Shown: positions 38,797 to 49,415, counted from the stretch's first letter. The stretch: DNA of 59,739 nucleotides from Flavobacteriales bacterium (GCA_947487175.1 CANKVM010000004.1:1-59739); one strand, 5' to 3'. Translations and numbers: made by a program. The notes: a model not told the origin generated them from the letters alone.

Positions 38797-40050
38797 ATGC
38801 AACTCCGGAGAGTTGTTGTAACTGGAATGGGCGCAATTACGCCCATCGGGAATACTCTAAATGAGTATTGGAAAGCACTGGTAGCAGGTACCAGTGGAGC
38901 TGGTTTAATTACCCATTTTGATACTTCTAAGTACAAAGTGAAGTTTGCTTGTGAGGTCAAGAATTTTGACGTCCTAAACTTCATTGATAGAAAAGAAGCG
39001 CGAAAAATGGATCCATTTGCCCAGTTTGCTATGGTGGCCGCCGATGAAGCTATTTTACATAGTGGAATCTTACAACAATCTCACAACCTCGATCGTATCG
39101 GGGTTATTTGGGGCGCTGGAATAGGTGGCTTGTCTACCTTTTTCACTGAAATTGTAGATTATGCTAAGGGCGATGGCACACCACGCTTTTCGCCCTTTTT
39201 CATTCCTCGAATGATCATTGACATTGCTGCTGGGTATGTTTCTATGAAACATAATTTGAGAGGTCCCAATTATGGTACCGTTTCAGCTTGTGCTTCTTCA
39301 ACCCACGCTTTGATTGATGCATTCAACCTAATCCGACTTGGTAAAGCCGATGCCATTGTTACTGGAGGATCAGAAGCCTGTGTTAACGAACCCTCTGTAG
39401 GAGGTTTTAGTAACATGAAAGCCCTTTCCGAAAGAAATGATGACATTATGACCGCCTCAAGGCCTTTTGATAAAGACCGCGACGGATTTGTTATGGGTGA
39501 AGGTGCTGCTTCTCTTGTTCTTGAAGACCTTGAGCATGCAAAAGCACGCGGTGCAACAATCTATGCAGAAATTGTTGGTGGTGGAATGACGGCAGATGCC
39601 TATCATTTAACTGCCCCTCATCCAGAAGGTTTGGGAGCGAAAAATGTAATGATTGCCGCTCTTGATGACGCTGGAATGAAAGGAAGCGATATTGATTATA
39701 TCAATGTGCACGGTACAAGTACACCATTGGGTGACATTGCCGAAACAAAAGCCATCAAATCAGTTTTTGGTGAGCATGTATATAACCTCAATATTTCAAG
39801 TACAAAAAGTCAAACAGGACATTTATTAGGTGGAGCTGGTGCTATTGAAGGACTCGCAAGCGTACTATCGGTATATCACAACGTCGTACCTCCTACAATA
39901 AATCACTTTACTGATGATCCAGAAATTGATTCCAAGTTAAATCTAACATTTAATGTAGCACAACATCGTATTGTCAATGCTGCTTTAAGTAATACATTTG
40001 GTTTTGGTGGTCATAATGCTTCTGTGATTTTCAAAAAATTCGTAGACTAA
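38797..40050 (+). CDS. fabF: beta-ketoacyl-ACP synthase II
   Basis: RRVVVTGMGAITPIG, SACASSTHALIDA, VHGTSTPLGD, KSQTGHLLGGAG. Confidence 0.96.
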   Translation: MQLRRVVVTGMGAITPIGNTLNEYWKALVAGTSGAGLITHFDTSKYKVKFACEVKNFDVLNFIDRKEARKMDPFAQFAMVAADEAILHSGILQQSHNLDRIGVIWGAGIGGLSTFFTEIVDYAKGDGTPRFSPFFIPRMIIDIAAGYVSMKHNLRGPNYGTVSACASSTHALIDAFNLIRLGKADAIVTGGSEACVNEPSVGGFSNMKALSERNDDIMTASRPFDKDRDGFVMGEGAASLVLEDLEHAKARGATIYAEIVGGGMTADAYHLTAPHPEGLGAKNVMIAALDDAGMKGSDIDYINVHGTSTPLGDIAETKAIKSVFGEHVYNLNISSTKSQTGHLLGGAGAIEGLASVLSVYHNVVPPTINHFTDDPEIDSKLNLTFNVAQHRIVNAALSNTFGFGGHNASVIFKKFVD

Positions 40051-40061
40051 TTGTTTGTGGA

Positions 40062-40805
40062 TTGAAGCTTCTTTTTAAAAGATCCCCTCAACAAATTAAA
40101 CATCTGAGACGTAAAATTTATCTCATTACTGGGGTAAGACCTTTCCGTTTGTCAATTTATCGCGAAGCACTTACGCATAGTTCAGCCGCCGATGCAACAC
40201 TTTCAGGCAATTTATTTGCGCCTAGAACATTAGATAACGAACGTTTAGAGTTTTTGGGGGATGCAATTCTTGATTCTGTAATTGCCGAATTGCTATTCAA
40301 TAGGTTTCCTTATAAAGATGAAGGATTTCTTACAGAAATGAGAACCAGAATTGTGAACCGCGAACAAATGGGTATGCTTGCTCATCGTTTGGGATTGGTT
40401 GATGTAATGGAAATGAAGCAAGAACTTCAAAAAAACCATACAGCACTTAAAACAATTGGTGGCAATGCTCTTGAAGCTTTAATCGGCGCTATTTATCTTG
40501 ATAAAGGATATAAAAAAGTATCGAAATTTATTCACGATCGATTGGTAGGTCAATACTTAGATATTGATAAACTTATGCTCACAACAGTAAGTTACAAAGC
40601 CTTATTTACGAAGTGGATACAGAAAAATCAAAAGAAATTAGAGTGGAAATTTGATACAGAGGGAACAGGTAAAAATGATAACCACATAGTTTCCATGATG
40701 GTTGATGATGAACTTTGGTTCTCTGAAGTTAACAAAACTAGAAAAAAAGGAGAGGAGCTATGCTGTGAAAAAGCTTGTCGAAAATTAGAATTGGTTGATA
40801 TCTAA
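40062..40805 (+). CDS. rnc: ribonuclease III
   Basis: NERLEFLGDAILD signature, ALEALIGAIYLDKG, C-terminal dsRBD-like part; TTG start. Confidence 0.93.
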   Translation: MKLLFKRSPQQIKHLRRKIYLITGVRPFRLSIYREALTHSSAADATLSGNLFAPRTLDNERLEFLGDAILDSVIAELLFNRFPYKDEGFLTEMRTRIVNREQMGMLAHRLGLVDVMEMKQELQKNHTALKTIGGNALEALIGAIYLDKGYKKVSKFIHDRLVGQYLDIDKLMLTTVSYKALFTKWIQKNQKKLEWKFDTEGTGKNDNHIVSMMVDDELWFSEVNKTRKKGEELCCEKACRKLELVDI

Positions 40806-40818
40806 CTAACCTTTTTTC

Positions 40819-43800
40819 TTATTCCTCAGTAGATTCGCTGCTGTCATTGTTCGGAACATAAATAACTTGCCCGGATTCTTTTGCAAATTGACACCACTCA
40901 CATTTATTACAACCTTCCATGAAATTCAAACTTTGAAGCTTCTCATTTGCCTTGAGTACCCATGATTTTATTAAATCGAAATCGTCATTGGAATAAATAA
41001 TTGGAAAATCCTGAAACACCCCATCATCGTTTGAAATTAGTGATTCTATAACACCATTTCTAGATTTCCAGTTTTTATCTTTGAAGGACTCATTAATCAT
41101 CATGGTATATAAACCCAATTGAAACCAATAAGAAGGCGGAAAATTGCCTTTTTCAATATTTTGCTTTGAAGGGATTTTAGATTTTGTTTCGGTATTTTTA
41201 AGTTTGCTTGTTTTATAATCGTAAACAGTGATATCATTTCCCTCAAAAACCATTTTATCTAAATTTCCTGTAATTGAAATTCCTTCAATTTTGGTGGAAA
41301 TTGAAAATTCAGTTTCAATTTTTTCGTATTTTTCATATTGCTGAATTTTCTGAGTATGGTATTTAGGCAAAATTGAACGGCCTTGGTCAAGTCGTAACTC
41401 AAATTGTTTTTGGGTAAATCCAGCGCGAACTTTCATCATTTCGTATTCAAAATGTTTCACCAATTCAGGTTGCGACATCCATTTTTTTGCATTCACTCCT
41501 TTTACAACAAATTCGCGTAACGCAGCATGAATGGCAGTACCAAATGCGCCGTATTGATTAGGCGCTGACGGAACCCGTAATATTCGGCTGAAATAAAATT
41601 CTACTCCACACGACATTAATGTTTCAATGGATGTGGGTGAAAATATTAAATTTTCAACTTTTGATTTAAGCCAATCTTTCTTATCAATTTCCAATATGGG
41701 TTTGGATGTTCTTTCCAAACATTTTTGTTGTGCCCACAATAATTTCTCCATCGGAATTTCCATGGGTTCTTTGGGTATTTGATTTTCTTTGGCAATGTCC
41801 AAAACAAAAGTTGATGCCAAGCTATCAGATACTTTTGAGGCAATTTTATATTTGCAATAACTAATAATAAGTTGTTTTTTAGCCCTTGTCATGGCAACAT
41901 AGAACAATCGCCTTCTTTCTTCAAAGGAATCGGAAACAGAACTTTCACTTTCAATTACTTTGTTGTTACCGAGTATCAATTGACGAATATTATATGGTAA
42001 TTTCATGCCTTCATCTTTCTCCCAAACAGTATCATTTCCCCTTAAAATATAAACATGTTCAAACTCTAACCCCTTAGAACCATGGGCGGTTAATAGCTGA
42101 ACTCCAGAACTGTTGCCAATTCGTTTTTCAAGGAATAAAGGAATATCAGATTTTTCCATTTTTTGAAACATAGAAATCATTTCTTTTAATGAAATAAATG
42201 GAATACGGTTGTTTTGCTGGACAGCAAACTCCATAAAACTATGTAGGATTTCCATTGACCAACCCGTGTCGTCTTGCTTTAATGCGTGTGCTAGAAAACC
42301 ACCTTCACTGTATATTCTTTGAATTAACGTAGGCACATTTTCGACGGTGGCAATTTTTATCCATTTTTCTACATTGTCCCACAATGCTTTAATAGCATCG
42401 TGTGATTCCTTGCCATAAATTTCTTCAGCGTCGGGTGATTTTAGAATTTTTGAAAAATGTTCTCTCCATGAATAACTTTCGTTATGGTATTCCTTTTTGC
42501 GTTTAATCTGATAAATTTCAACCGAAATTTGATTCAAAGTAAAAGTTGATATCGCATATCTATCGCTCAACAGCAATTGGTAAATTAGATACTCTCCAGA
42601 GTTTGGAAGACTGGCCTCGTATGACAAATACGTCATCCACTGAATGAGCTGTTTTACAATTGGCTCTTGTAAAATATTGATAGCCCTATTTAGTACGAAA
42701 GGGATATTTTTCTCTTGAAAGAGTTCTATAATTGTTTGTGAATGCTTGTGCTGGCTATATAAAACAGCAATTTCTTTTGGAACAATACCCTCATTCAACT
42801 GCAATTCAATTCTTTCAACGATACCCACAGATTCGTGGAATTCATTTTGATATTGGATAATTTCAGTTTCCAAATTTGGGAAATCCTTATTGGCTCCGCT
42901 ACTGATCAAATCCTTACTTAACCCTTCAATTGTATTGACCAATCTGCTCTTGTTTTTAGAAATCAATTTCACACTGTCGTCTAAGATTGATTGGCTACTT
43001 CTATAATTTTTTGTAAGTACAATTGTGGTTAAGTTTTTAGCATACTTTTCTTTGAAACCAAGCATGTTACTCACCTTAGCGCCTTGGAAAGCATAAATGC
43101 TTTGATCGTCATCTCCAACTACAAAACAGTTGGGATTATCTTCCCAATATTCAATGAGAGAATATAATATTTCATTTTGAATTCCGCTAGTATCTTGGTA
43201 TTCGTCAACCAAAACATATTGGTATTTCTCTTGTACAATGGATAGGAGTTCTTGGTCTGTTTTTAATTTCTCATTTACCCAATTGAGCATGTCAGAAAAT
43301 TCATATACGCCAAGTTCTTTTTTGAGGGAATTATATCTGTCGAGCAATTTCGATGCCTCAATTAGTTTTTTCCAATTGTCTTGTAATGGCTTTCTTAGGT
43401 TTGCTTTGATGTCTCCGGCATTGAATTCCTTGTATTTTTTCTGATATACCATTTTTGGGAATTGCAATTTGAACATTTCATCGTCATTTAAAATATCAAT
43501 CCAGAGTTTGAATGTATCCACATTATATCCCTCAGACTCCATTAAATTCCATGTTTTACGCAAGTTTCCAATGAGCGTGGTATCGCTATCTGAATAGCTT
43601 TTTAGCGGAGAATCTTCATGTATTTCTTCAATAATTTGTTGTAGGATGTCAATGCGTTCTAAATCATCCATCACGCGCATTTCACGTTTGCCAAATTTGT
43701 CTGGAAAGTCTTTTATGATTTTGTTGCAAAGTCCGTGGAAAGTAAAAATATTTACTTTGTAAGCATCGCTTCCCATAAAAGTTGCCAAACGCTGTTGCAT

Positions 43801-44007
43801 GGCAGTAGCACCGGCATCGGTGTAGGTCAAGCACAATATGTTTTCCGGAATTGATTCTTTTTCAAGGATATTCAGTATTCGGGTAGCCAGAATTTGGGTT
43901 TTACCAGTTCCAGGGCCTGCAATAACCATAACTGGTCCTTCCAATTGCTCAACAGCCTGCTTTTGCTCAGGATTTAATGATTGAAAAAGAGAATCAAATG
44001 AATTCAT
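40819..44007 (-). CDS. UvrD/Rep-family ATP-dependent helicase fused to a PD-(D/E)XK nuclease domain
   Basis: VIAGPGTGKTQILA, VLVDEYQDTSGIQ, VGDDDQSIYAFQGA, LLTAHGSKGLEFEHV, RRRLFYVAMTRAKK; C-terminal ITVYDYKTSK and CNKCEWC. Confidence 0.92.
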   Translation of the reverse strand: MNSFDSLFQSLNPEQKQAVEQLEGPVMVIAGPGTGKTQILATRILNILEKESIPENILCLTYTDAGATAMQQRLATFMGSDAYKVNIFTFHGLCNKIIKDFPDKFGKREMRVMDDLERIDILQQIIEEIHEDSPLKSYSDSDTTLIGNLRKTWNLMESEGYNVDTFKLWIDILNDDEMFKLQFPKMVYQKKYKEFNAGDIKANLRKPLQDNWKKLIEASKLLDRYNSLKKELGVYEFSDMLNWVNEKLKTDQELLSIVQEKYQYVLVDEYQDTSGIQNEILYSLIEYWEDNPNCFVVGDDDQSIYAFQGAKVSNMLGFKEKYAKNLTTIVLTKNYRSSQSILDDSVKLISKNKSRLVNTIEGLSKDLISSGANKDFPNLETEIIQYQNEFHESVGIVERIELQLNEGIVPKEIAVLYSQHKHSQTIIELFQEKNIPFVLNRAINILQEPIVKQLIQWMTYLSYEASLPNSGEYLIYQLLLSDRYAISTFTLNQISVEIYQIKRKKEYHNESYSWREHFSKILKSPDAEEIYGKESHDAIKALWDNVEKWIKIATVENVPTLIQRIYSEGGFLAHALKQDDTGWSMEILHSFMEFAVQQNNRIPFISLKEMISMFQKMEKSDIPLFLEKRIGNSSGVQLLTAHGSKGLEFEHVYILRGNDTVWEKDEGMKLPYNIRQLILGNNKVIESESSVSDSFEERRRLFYVAMTRAKKQLIISYCKYKIASKVSDSLASTFVLDIAKENQIPKEPMEIPMEKLLWAQQKCLERTSKPILEIDKKDWLKSKVENLIFSPTSIETLMSCGVEFYFSRILRVPSAPNQYGAFGTAIHAALREFVVKGVNAKKWMSQPELVKHFEYEMMKVRAGFTQKQFELRLDQGRSILPKYHTQKIQQYEKYEKIETEFSISTKIEGISITGNLDKMVFEGNDITVYDYKTSKLKNTETKSKIPSKQNIEKGNFPPSYWFQLGLYTMMINESFKDKNWKSRNGVIESLISNDDGVFQDFPIIYSNDDFDLIKSWVLKANEKLQSLNFMEGCNKCEWCQFAKESGQVIYVPNNDSSESTEE

Positions 44008-44109
44008 AGTTTGATAAATATAAGAAATTTCTTTCAAATTTCAAAATAAATCAACTTTTTATGTAGAATGTTTGATAAAACCAAAAACCTCTTCCATCTT
44101 TGCTATATA

Positions 44110-44640
44110 ATGCAAAATACGAAGTCGCAATACAATGAGGTTATTAAAATATGCCGTACAATTTTCTTAAAGAAAAATGCAGATTATGGCACTTCTTGGA
44201 GATTGTTTCGTCCAAGTAGTTTAACCGACCAAATTTATATTAAGGCTCAACGCATCAAAAATATTGAAGAATCGGGTAATAACGTAGTTGGTGATGATAT
44301 CAAAAGTGAATTCATGGGCATTGTCAATTATTCCATCATTGCACTTATTCAACTTGAAATGATTGCCGCTAAATCAGAATCAGACGATATTGAAACAATA
44401 GCAAAAGCATACGACAATTGGGCCACCAAAACCCGTGACTTAATGCTACTTAAAAATTCAGATTATAGTGAGGTATGGCGAGAAATGAGAATTTCTAGTT
44501 TTACAGATTTGATTTTGGTGAAAATTGCCAGAATTAAACAAATTGAAGATAACCTAGGTAAGGTATCCGTAAGCGAAGGGCCTGATGCCAATTATCAAGA
44601 CATTATCAATTATGCCATATTTGCATTAATTCGGATTTGA
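44110..44640 (+). CDS. DUF1599 domain-containing protein
   Basis: Internal repeat KKNADYGTSWRLFRPSSLTDQIYIKAQRIKNIE / LKNSDYSEVWREMRISSFTDLILVKIARIKQIE. Confidence 0.82.
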   Translation: MQNTKSQYNEVIKICRTIFLKKNADYGTSWRLFRPSSLTDQIYIKAQRIKNIEESGNNVVGDDIKSEFMGIVNYSIIALIQLEMIAAKSESDDIETIAKAYDNWATKTRDLMLLKNSDYSEVWREMRISSFTDLILVKIARIKQIEDNLGKVSVSEGPDANYQDIINYAIFALIRI

Positions 44641-44650
44641 TACTAAAACC

Positions 44651-46159
44651 ATGAAAAAATACTTGAATTTGTTTGTGCGCTATTTTACTGGGGCGTTGTT
44701 TATTTTCTCCGGTATTGTTAAGCTCAACGATCCAAGTGGATTCGCCATTAAACTCAACGAATATTTCGACGTATTTGCTCAAGATGTTGCTGTTCAACAA
44801 GATTCAGTGAGTCTCATTTGTGAAGTAAACAATAAAAAATTAATTGAGAAAACCTATGCCCTTTATGCTTTCGATAAAGTGAAAGCCGTTGAATGGCATA
44901 TCAATCCAACAAAAGTAGATAACCCTCCACCTTATACCCGCTTTGAGGTTTTTGGTACATGGGGCGGAACTCAGTTTATTTCCGATTCATTTGTTGATCC
45001 ACCGGTTTTAACTGCAAAATTTACGTTGTTAAAAAACAATCAAATTGTATTTGAAAAAATTGAAAAAATAGATACCAACCAATATGGAATTCGCGATTAT
45101 GCCTATCAAATAAACTTAGAGCAATTCGTGAAACAAGAATCTTGGTTGCATGGGTTTTTTAAATCATGTAAAAATTACTCCTTATATTTTAGTGTGTTCT
45201 TTTGTGCCTTGGAGGTGATTCTCGGATTTGCCATGATTATTGCGTGGCAAATGGATATAGCGTTGTTTATTACGGCTTTATTGGTTGTTTTCTTTACGTT
45301 TCTGACTTGGTATTCAGCCTATTATAATAAGGTAACCGATTGTGGTTGCTTTGGCGACTTTTTGAAATTGAAACCTTGGGCGTCCTTCAAAAAAGATTTG
45401 ATTCTCATTGTTTTGGTGGGGATAATGTACTTAGGAAAAAAGAATTACTCATCTTGGTTTGAAAAACAACGAGGAAATGTAATTATGCTTGTTTTTTCTG
45501 GAGGAACATTCCTCTTTGGAATATTGTGTTACCTCTATTTGCCGCTTTGGGATTTCCTTCCATATAAAAAAGGGAATGACATCAAGCAAATAATGACTTT
45601 TGTGCCCAAAGGGGAAAGAGCAACAGATAGTGTAACATTGAAATTTGTTTTGCAAAAAGGAAGTGACTCTGTGAAGGTGACTAGCAAAGAATATGCAGCT
45701 TACACTGAAAAAGGGTATACCTTTAGCAGACAAGACCGCCAGGTAATTATTGAAGGATATAAATCGCCCATTCATGATTTTTCAATCATGGATCAGACCC
45801 GTGGAATTGATTACACTGATACAATGCTCAATGCAAAGAGTCCACAAATATTCTTTATAGTTCCAGTTTTAGATGCTGCCAACATAAAGCAAATTGAAAA
45901 GGTGATCGCCATTTATAAGTGGGCTATTGCCAATAAATATAAGTTTTATGCATTAACCTCGGCCTCTGCTGAACCGGCAAAGCAATTTTGTTTAAAATAC
46001 AAATTACCATTTGGATTTTTTGCGTCAGATCAAAAAATGCTAATGACAATGGCCAGATACAATCCAACACTTTATTTATTTGATGGCGCAACGGTAAAGG
46101 ATAAGTGGAGTGGCAATCATATTCCTGCTATTGAAGATTTACAATCGTACCTAAAATGA
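44651..46159 (+). CDS. DoxX/MauE-like membrane protein (BT_3928-type)
   Basis: RYFTGALFIFSGIVKLNDPSGFAIKLNEYFDVF, DCGCFGDFLKLKPW. Confidence 0.75.
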   Translation: MKKYLNLFVRYFTGALFIFSGIVKLNDPSGFAIKLNEYFDVFAQDVAVQQDSVSLICEVNNKKLIEKTYALYAFDKVKAVEWHINPTKVDNPPPYTRFEVFGTWGGTQFISDSFVDPPVLTAKFTLLKNNQIVFEKIEKIDTNQYGIRDYAYQINLEQFVKQESWLHGFFKSCKNYSLYFSVFFCALEVILGFAMIIAWQMDIALFITALLVVFFTFLTWYSAYYNKVTDCGCFGDFLKLKPWASFKKDLILIVLVGIMYLGKKNYSSWFEKQRGNVIMLVFSGGTFLFGILCYLYLPLWDFLPYKKGNDIKQIMTFVPKGERATDSVTLKFVLQKGSDSVKVTSKEYAAYTEKGYTFSRQDRQVIIEGYKSPIHDFSIMDQTRGIDYTDTMLNAKSPQIFFIVPVLDAANIKQIEKVIAIYKWAIANKYKFYALTSASAEPAKQFCLKYKLPFGFFASDQKMLMTMARYNPTLYLFDGATVKDKWSGNHIPAIEDLQSYLK

Positions 46160-47205
46160 TCAAGCCATTTTTTAAAAAGTTTCGCTTTTTAATGGCGGTT
46201 TTGGTTGGATTGGTGTTGTTTATTTTCGTCTTATTTCAAGCTTTGCCTAGCGCTGATCAAATATTGAGTGCACAGCGTTCTGATTCTGCTACCACAGCTG
46301 CTATTGTAAAGGATTTAGGTCTAGATCAACCCACTTGGAAACAGGGTTTGTATTATTTGAACGACTTATCACCGGTTTCAGTGTATGCCAATTCAAGTAA
46401 TACAGAGAATTTAACTGGATATGCATTGTCATTAGGTTCTTATAGTCTTTGGGTTAAATTCCCTTACTTGAGAACATCATTTCAAACAAAGCAAAAGGTA
46501 TCGTCTATGTTAATTGAAGCCTTTTGGGGAACTATGGTTTTGGCATTTGCTGCAATTATTGTTTCTATCTTAATTGGCATTCCTCTTGGGGTATTGGCTG
46601 CGAAAAAACAAGGAACTTGGATTGATAATTTAATTGTTTGGCTATCAACCATAGGTATTTCTGTGCCATCGTTTTTCTCGGCAATGATTTTCTCTTGGTT
46701 GTTCGGATTTGTTTTGGCAAAATATACCCATTTGCCAATGACGGGAAGTTTATGGGAAATTGATTCCTTTGGCGAAACAAAATCATTGGTGTTTTCAAAC
46801 TTAATTCTACCCGCAATTGCACTTGGAATTCGTCCATTGGCAGTTTTTATTCAACTAACAAGAAATACCATGGTTGAAATTTTGGGTTTAGATTTTATAA
46901 GAACAGCCCGTGCAAAAGGATTAAGTGAAAGTGTAGTTATTTGGGGACATGCCTTTCCTAACGCATTGAATCCATTGATTACATCTATAGGTGGTTGGTT
47001 TAGCAGTTTGCTTGCTGGATCGTTCTTTACAGAGTATATATTCCAATGGAAAGGCCTAGGTAAGGTTACCATTGAGGCACTACAGCAAAGTGATTTACCA
47101 GTGGTTATGGGTGCCGTTTTATTCACAGCATGTGTGTTTTTCGTTATCCATAGTTTCACAGAGCTGTTGTATGTTTGGATCGATCCTCGGATGAAAAATG
47201 AATAA
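46156..47205 (+). CDS. peptide ABC transporter permease (DppB/OppB type)
   Basis: RTARAKGLSESVVIWGHAFPNALNPLIT EAA loop; FFTEYIFQWKGLGKVTIEA. Confidence 0.88.
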   Translation: MIKPFFKKFRFLMAVLVGLVLFIFVLFQALPSADQILSAQRSDSATTAAIVKDLGLDQPTWKQGLYYLNDLSPVSVYANSSNTENLTGYALSLGSYSLWVKFPYLRTSFQTKQKVSSMLIEAFWGTMVLAFAAIIVSILIGIPLGVLAAKKQGTWIDNLIVWLSTIGISVPSFFSAMIFSWLFGFVLAKYTHLPMTGSLWEIDSFGETKSLVFSNLILPAIALGIRPLAVFIQLTRNTMVEILGLDFIRTARAKGLSESVVIWGHAFPNALNPLITSIGGWFSSLLAGSFFTEYIFQWKGLGKVTIEALQQSDLPVVMGAVLFTACVFFVIHSFTELLYVWIDPRMKNE

Positions 47206-47710
47206 AGTTTATTTAATAGGGCTTCCTGCTTCAGGCAAAACAACTACCGCTAAATGGTTAGCGGAAAAAATGGGTTGGAATAATTTGGATTTAGATGATG
47301 TCCTAGAAAATGAAACGGGTATGACTGTATCGCAATATTTTTCTGAATATGGCGAAGATAAATTTAGAGAATTAGAATCTACCATATTAAAAAACACAAA
47401 GAATTTAAAGCAGTTTGTTATTAGTTGTGGAGGAGGAACTGCGGCTCATTTTAACAACATGGATTGGATGTGTTCAAACGGCATGACAATCTATTTAAAT
47501 ACAGATTTAAGCGTAATTATTTCGAGAATACAGAAAAATTCGGATGTAAGGCCAATGTTTTCGGGACTTTCCGTAGAACAAATTCGACTTAGGTTACTAG
47601 AAGTGTTAGAAGAACGCGCAATTTTTTATAGTAAATCAAAAATAATTTGGAATAATTCAACGCCTACAGAAATGTTGCATTTTGCAGTAAATCAATTAGT
47701 TGCTTTTTGA
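47198..47710 (+). CDS. aroK: shikimate kinase
   Basis: LIGLPASGKTTTAKWLA, LDLDDVLE, FVISCGGGTA. Confidence 0.88.
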   Translation: MNKVYLIGLPASGKTTTAKWLAEKMGWNNLDLDDVLENETGMTVSQYFSEYGEDKFRELESTILKNTKNLKQFVISCGGGTAAHFNNMDWMCSNGMTIYLNTDLSVIISRIQKNSDVRPMFSGLSVEQIRLRLLEVLEERAIFYSKSKIIWNNSTPTEMLHFAVNQLVAF

Positions 47711-47776
47711 TTTTCGAAATTTATTTGAAATGTTAATTATTCGTTAATAATTAATACGACTTTTTTTAAAAAATAG

Positions 47777-47807
47777 TTTGCAAAAGTCAATTGCTTTCTT
47801 ACTTTTG
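47777..47807 (+). promoter_or_regulatory. Bacteroidota-type promoter upstream of the HU gene (TTTG-N19-TACTTTTG)
   Basis: Exact -33 TTTG and -7 TAnnTTTG with 19-nt spacer. Confidence 0.75.
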
Positions 47808-47837
47808 GATTATTAACCTATTATAAAACAATATACA

Positions 47838-48110
47838 ATGAACAAATCAGATTTAATCGGTAAGATGGCATCAGATGCTGGTATTACCAAGACTCAAGCT
47901 CAAGCAGCTTTAAACAGTTTCATCGGTGCAACAACTGGTGCTTTGAAAGCAGACGACAAGGTTATTCTTGTTGGATTTGGTACTTTCTCTACTTCAACTC
48001 GTAGCGCGCGTAAAGGCCGTAACCCACAAACTGGTAAAGAAATTGACATTGCTGCTAAAAAAGTAGTAAAATTCAAAGCAGGTGCTGAATTAAGCGAAAA
48101 CGTAAAGTAA
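47838..48110 (+). CDS. HU family DNA-binding protein
   Basis: MNKSDLIGKMASDAGITKTQAQAALNSF, GRNPQTGKEI. Confidence 0.95.
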   Translation: MNKSDLIGKMASDAGITKTQAQAALNSFIGATTGALKADDKVILVGFGTFSTSTRSARKGRNPQTGKEIDIAAKKVVKFKAGAELSENVK

Positions 48111-48130
48111 TATTTTTACTAAACACATTT

Positions 48131-48155
48131 AAAACCCCGCTTTGCGGGGTTTTCT
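48131..48155 (+). terminator. intrinsic terminator of the HU gene
   Basis: aaaaccccgc-ttt-gcggggtttt. Confidence 0.85.
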
Positions 48156-48176
48156 GTTTTATACGTATTTTTGAAG

Positions 48177-49370
48177 ATGCATTTTTCGCCAAAACAACTA
48201 TTCCTAAATTCTGTTGCCCAAACCAATCCTGAACCCTTGGCGCTTGAAATTGATAGAGCCGATGGGAATTATTTGTATGACATTCATGGCAACAAATTTC
48301 TAGATTTAATATCTGGCATTTCCGTTTGTAGTATCGGTCATCAAAATCCTTTGGTTATTGATGCCATCATTGAACAAACAAAAAAGCATATGCACGTTAT
48401 GGTTTATGGCGAAACAGTTCAAATGCCCCAAAATAATTATGCGCAATTTATAGTAGATCATTTACCTGAATCTTTAAACAATGTTTACTTCGTAAATAGT
48501 GGTTCAGAGGCTATAGATGCTGCCATGAAATTGGCAAAAAGATATACAGGCAAACATTCATTTGTTGCACATAAGTTGGCTTACCATGGAAGTTCTCAGG
48601 GTCCATTAAGTTTAATGAGCGACGAATATTTCGTTCCAAAATATAGGCCACTTTTAAATAACGTATTTTTTGTAGATCAAAATTCAATTGAGTCAATTCA
48701 AGAATTACCTCAATCTAATGTAGCCGCTGTTGTTGTTGAACTAATACAAGCTGAAAAAGGAGTATCCATTTCATCTGTTGAATATATCCAAGCCCTTTAT
48801 AAATATGCAAAATCAATTGATGCATTCTTCATTGTTGACGAAATCCAAACTGGTTTTGGAAGAACAGGAACAAAGTTTTGCTTCGAGCAATACAATATTG
48901 TCCCAGATATCCTCGTTTTGGGCAAAGCCTTGGGAGGTGGAATGCCAATGGGTGCAATCGTCGCCCCTAAACACGTCATGCAATCTTTTGCTAACTTTCC
49001 AATTTTAGGTCATATCACTACTTTTGGGGGACATCCAGTTTGTTGTGCAGCGGGCCTTGCTGCCAATAAATATCTGTTTGATAATTACGAAAGCTTCAAT
49101 ATCCCTCAAAAAGAGGAACTGTTCAAGTCTTTACTTGTTCATCCTAAAATAAAAAAAGTTTCAGGAAAAGGTTTGCTTTTGGCTTGTCATCTTGGTGATG
49201 GGGTGGAAGGACCCAAATTAATTCACCTACTTCTTCAGGAAAAATTATTTACAGATTGGTTTTTATTTGAACCAAACGCAATTAGAATTTGTCCGCCTTT
49301 TACAATCACTACCGATGAAATTATTTCCGCCTGTAACATCATAAAGGTTTGTTTAACCCAATTAAATTAA
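48177..49370 (+). CDS. class III (aspartate aminotransferase fold) aminotransferase
   Basis: NSGSEAIDAAMKLAKRYTGK, VDEIQTGFGRTG, LGKALGGGMPMGA; ATG 48177 preferred over TTG 48171. Confidence 0.88.
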   Translation: MHFSPKQLFLNSVAQTNPEPLALEIDRADGNYLYDIHGNKFLDLISGISVCSIGHQNPLVIDAIIEQTKKHMHVMVYGETVQMPQNNYAQFIVDHLPESLNNVYFVNSGSEAIDAAMKLAKRYTGKHSFVAHKLAYHGSSQGPLSLMSDEYFVPKYRPLLNNVFFVDQNSIESIQELPQSNVAAVVVELIQAEKGVSISSVEYIQALYKYAKSIDAFFIVDEIQTGFGRTGTKFCFEQYNIVPDILVLGKALGGGMPMGAIVAPKHVMQSFANFPILGHITTFGGHPVCCAAGLAANKYLFDNYESFNIPQKEELFKSLLVHPKIKKVSGKGLLLACHLGDGVEGPKLIHLLLQEKLFTDWFLFEPNAIRICPPFTITTDEIISACNIIKVCLTQLN

Positions 49371-49415
49371 TTTATTTTTGGGGGTAATTCATATTATATT
49401 TGTTTAACCAATGCA

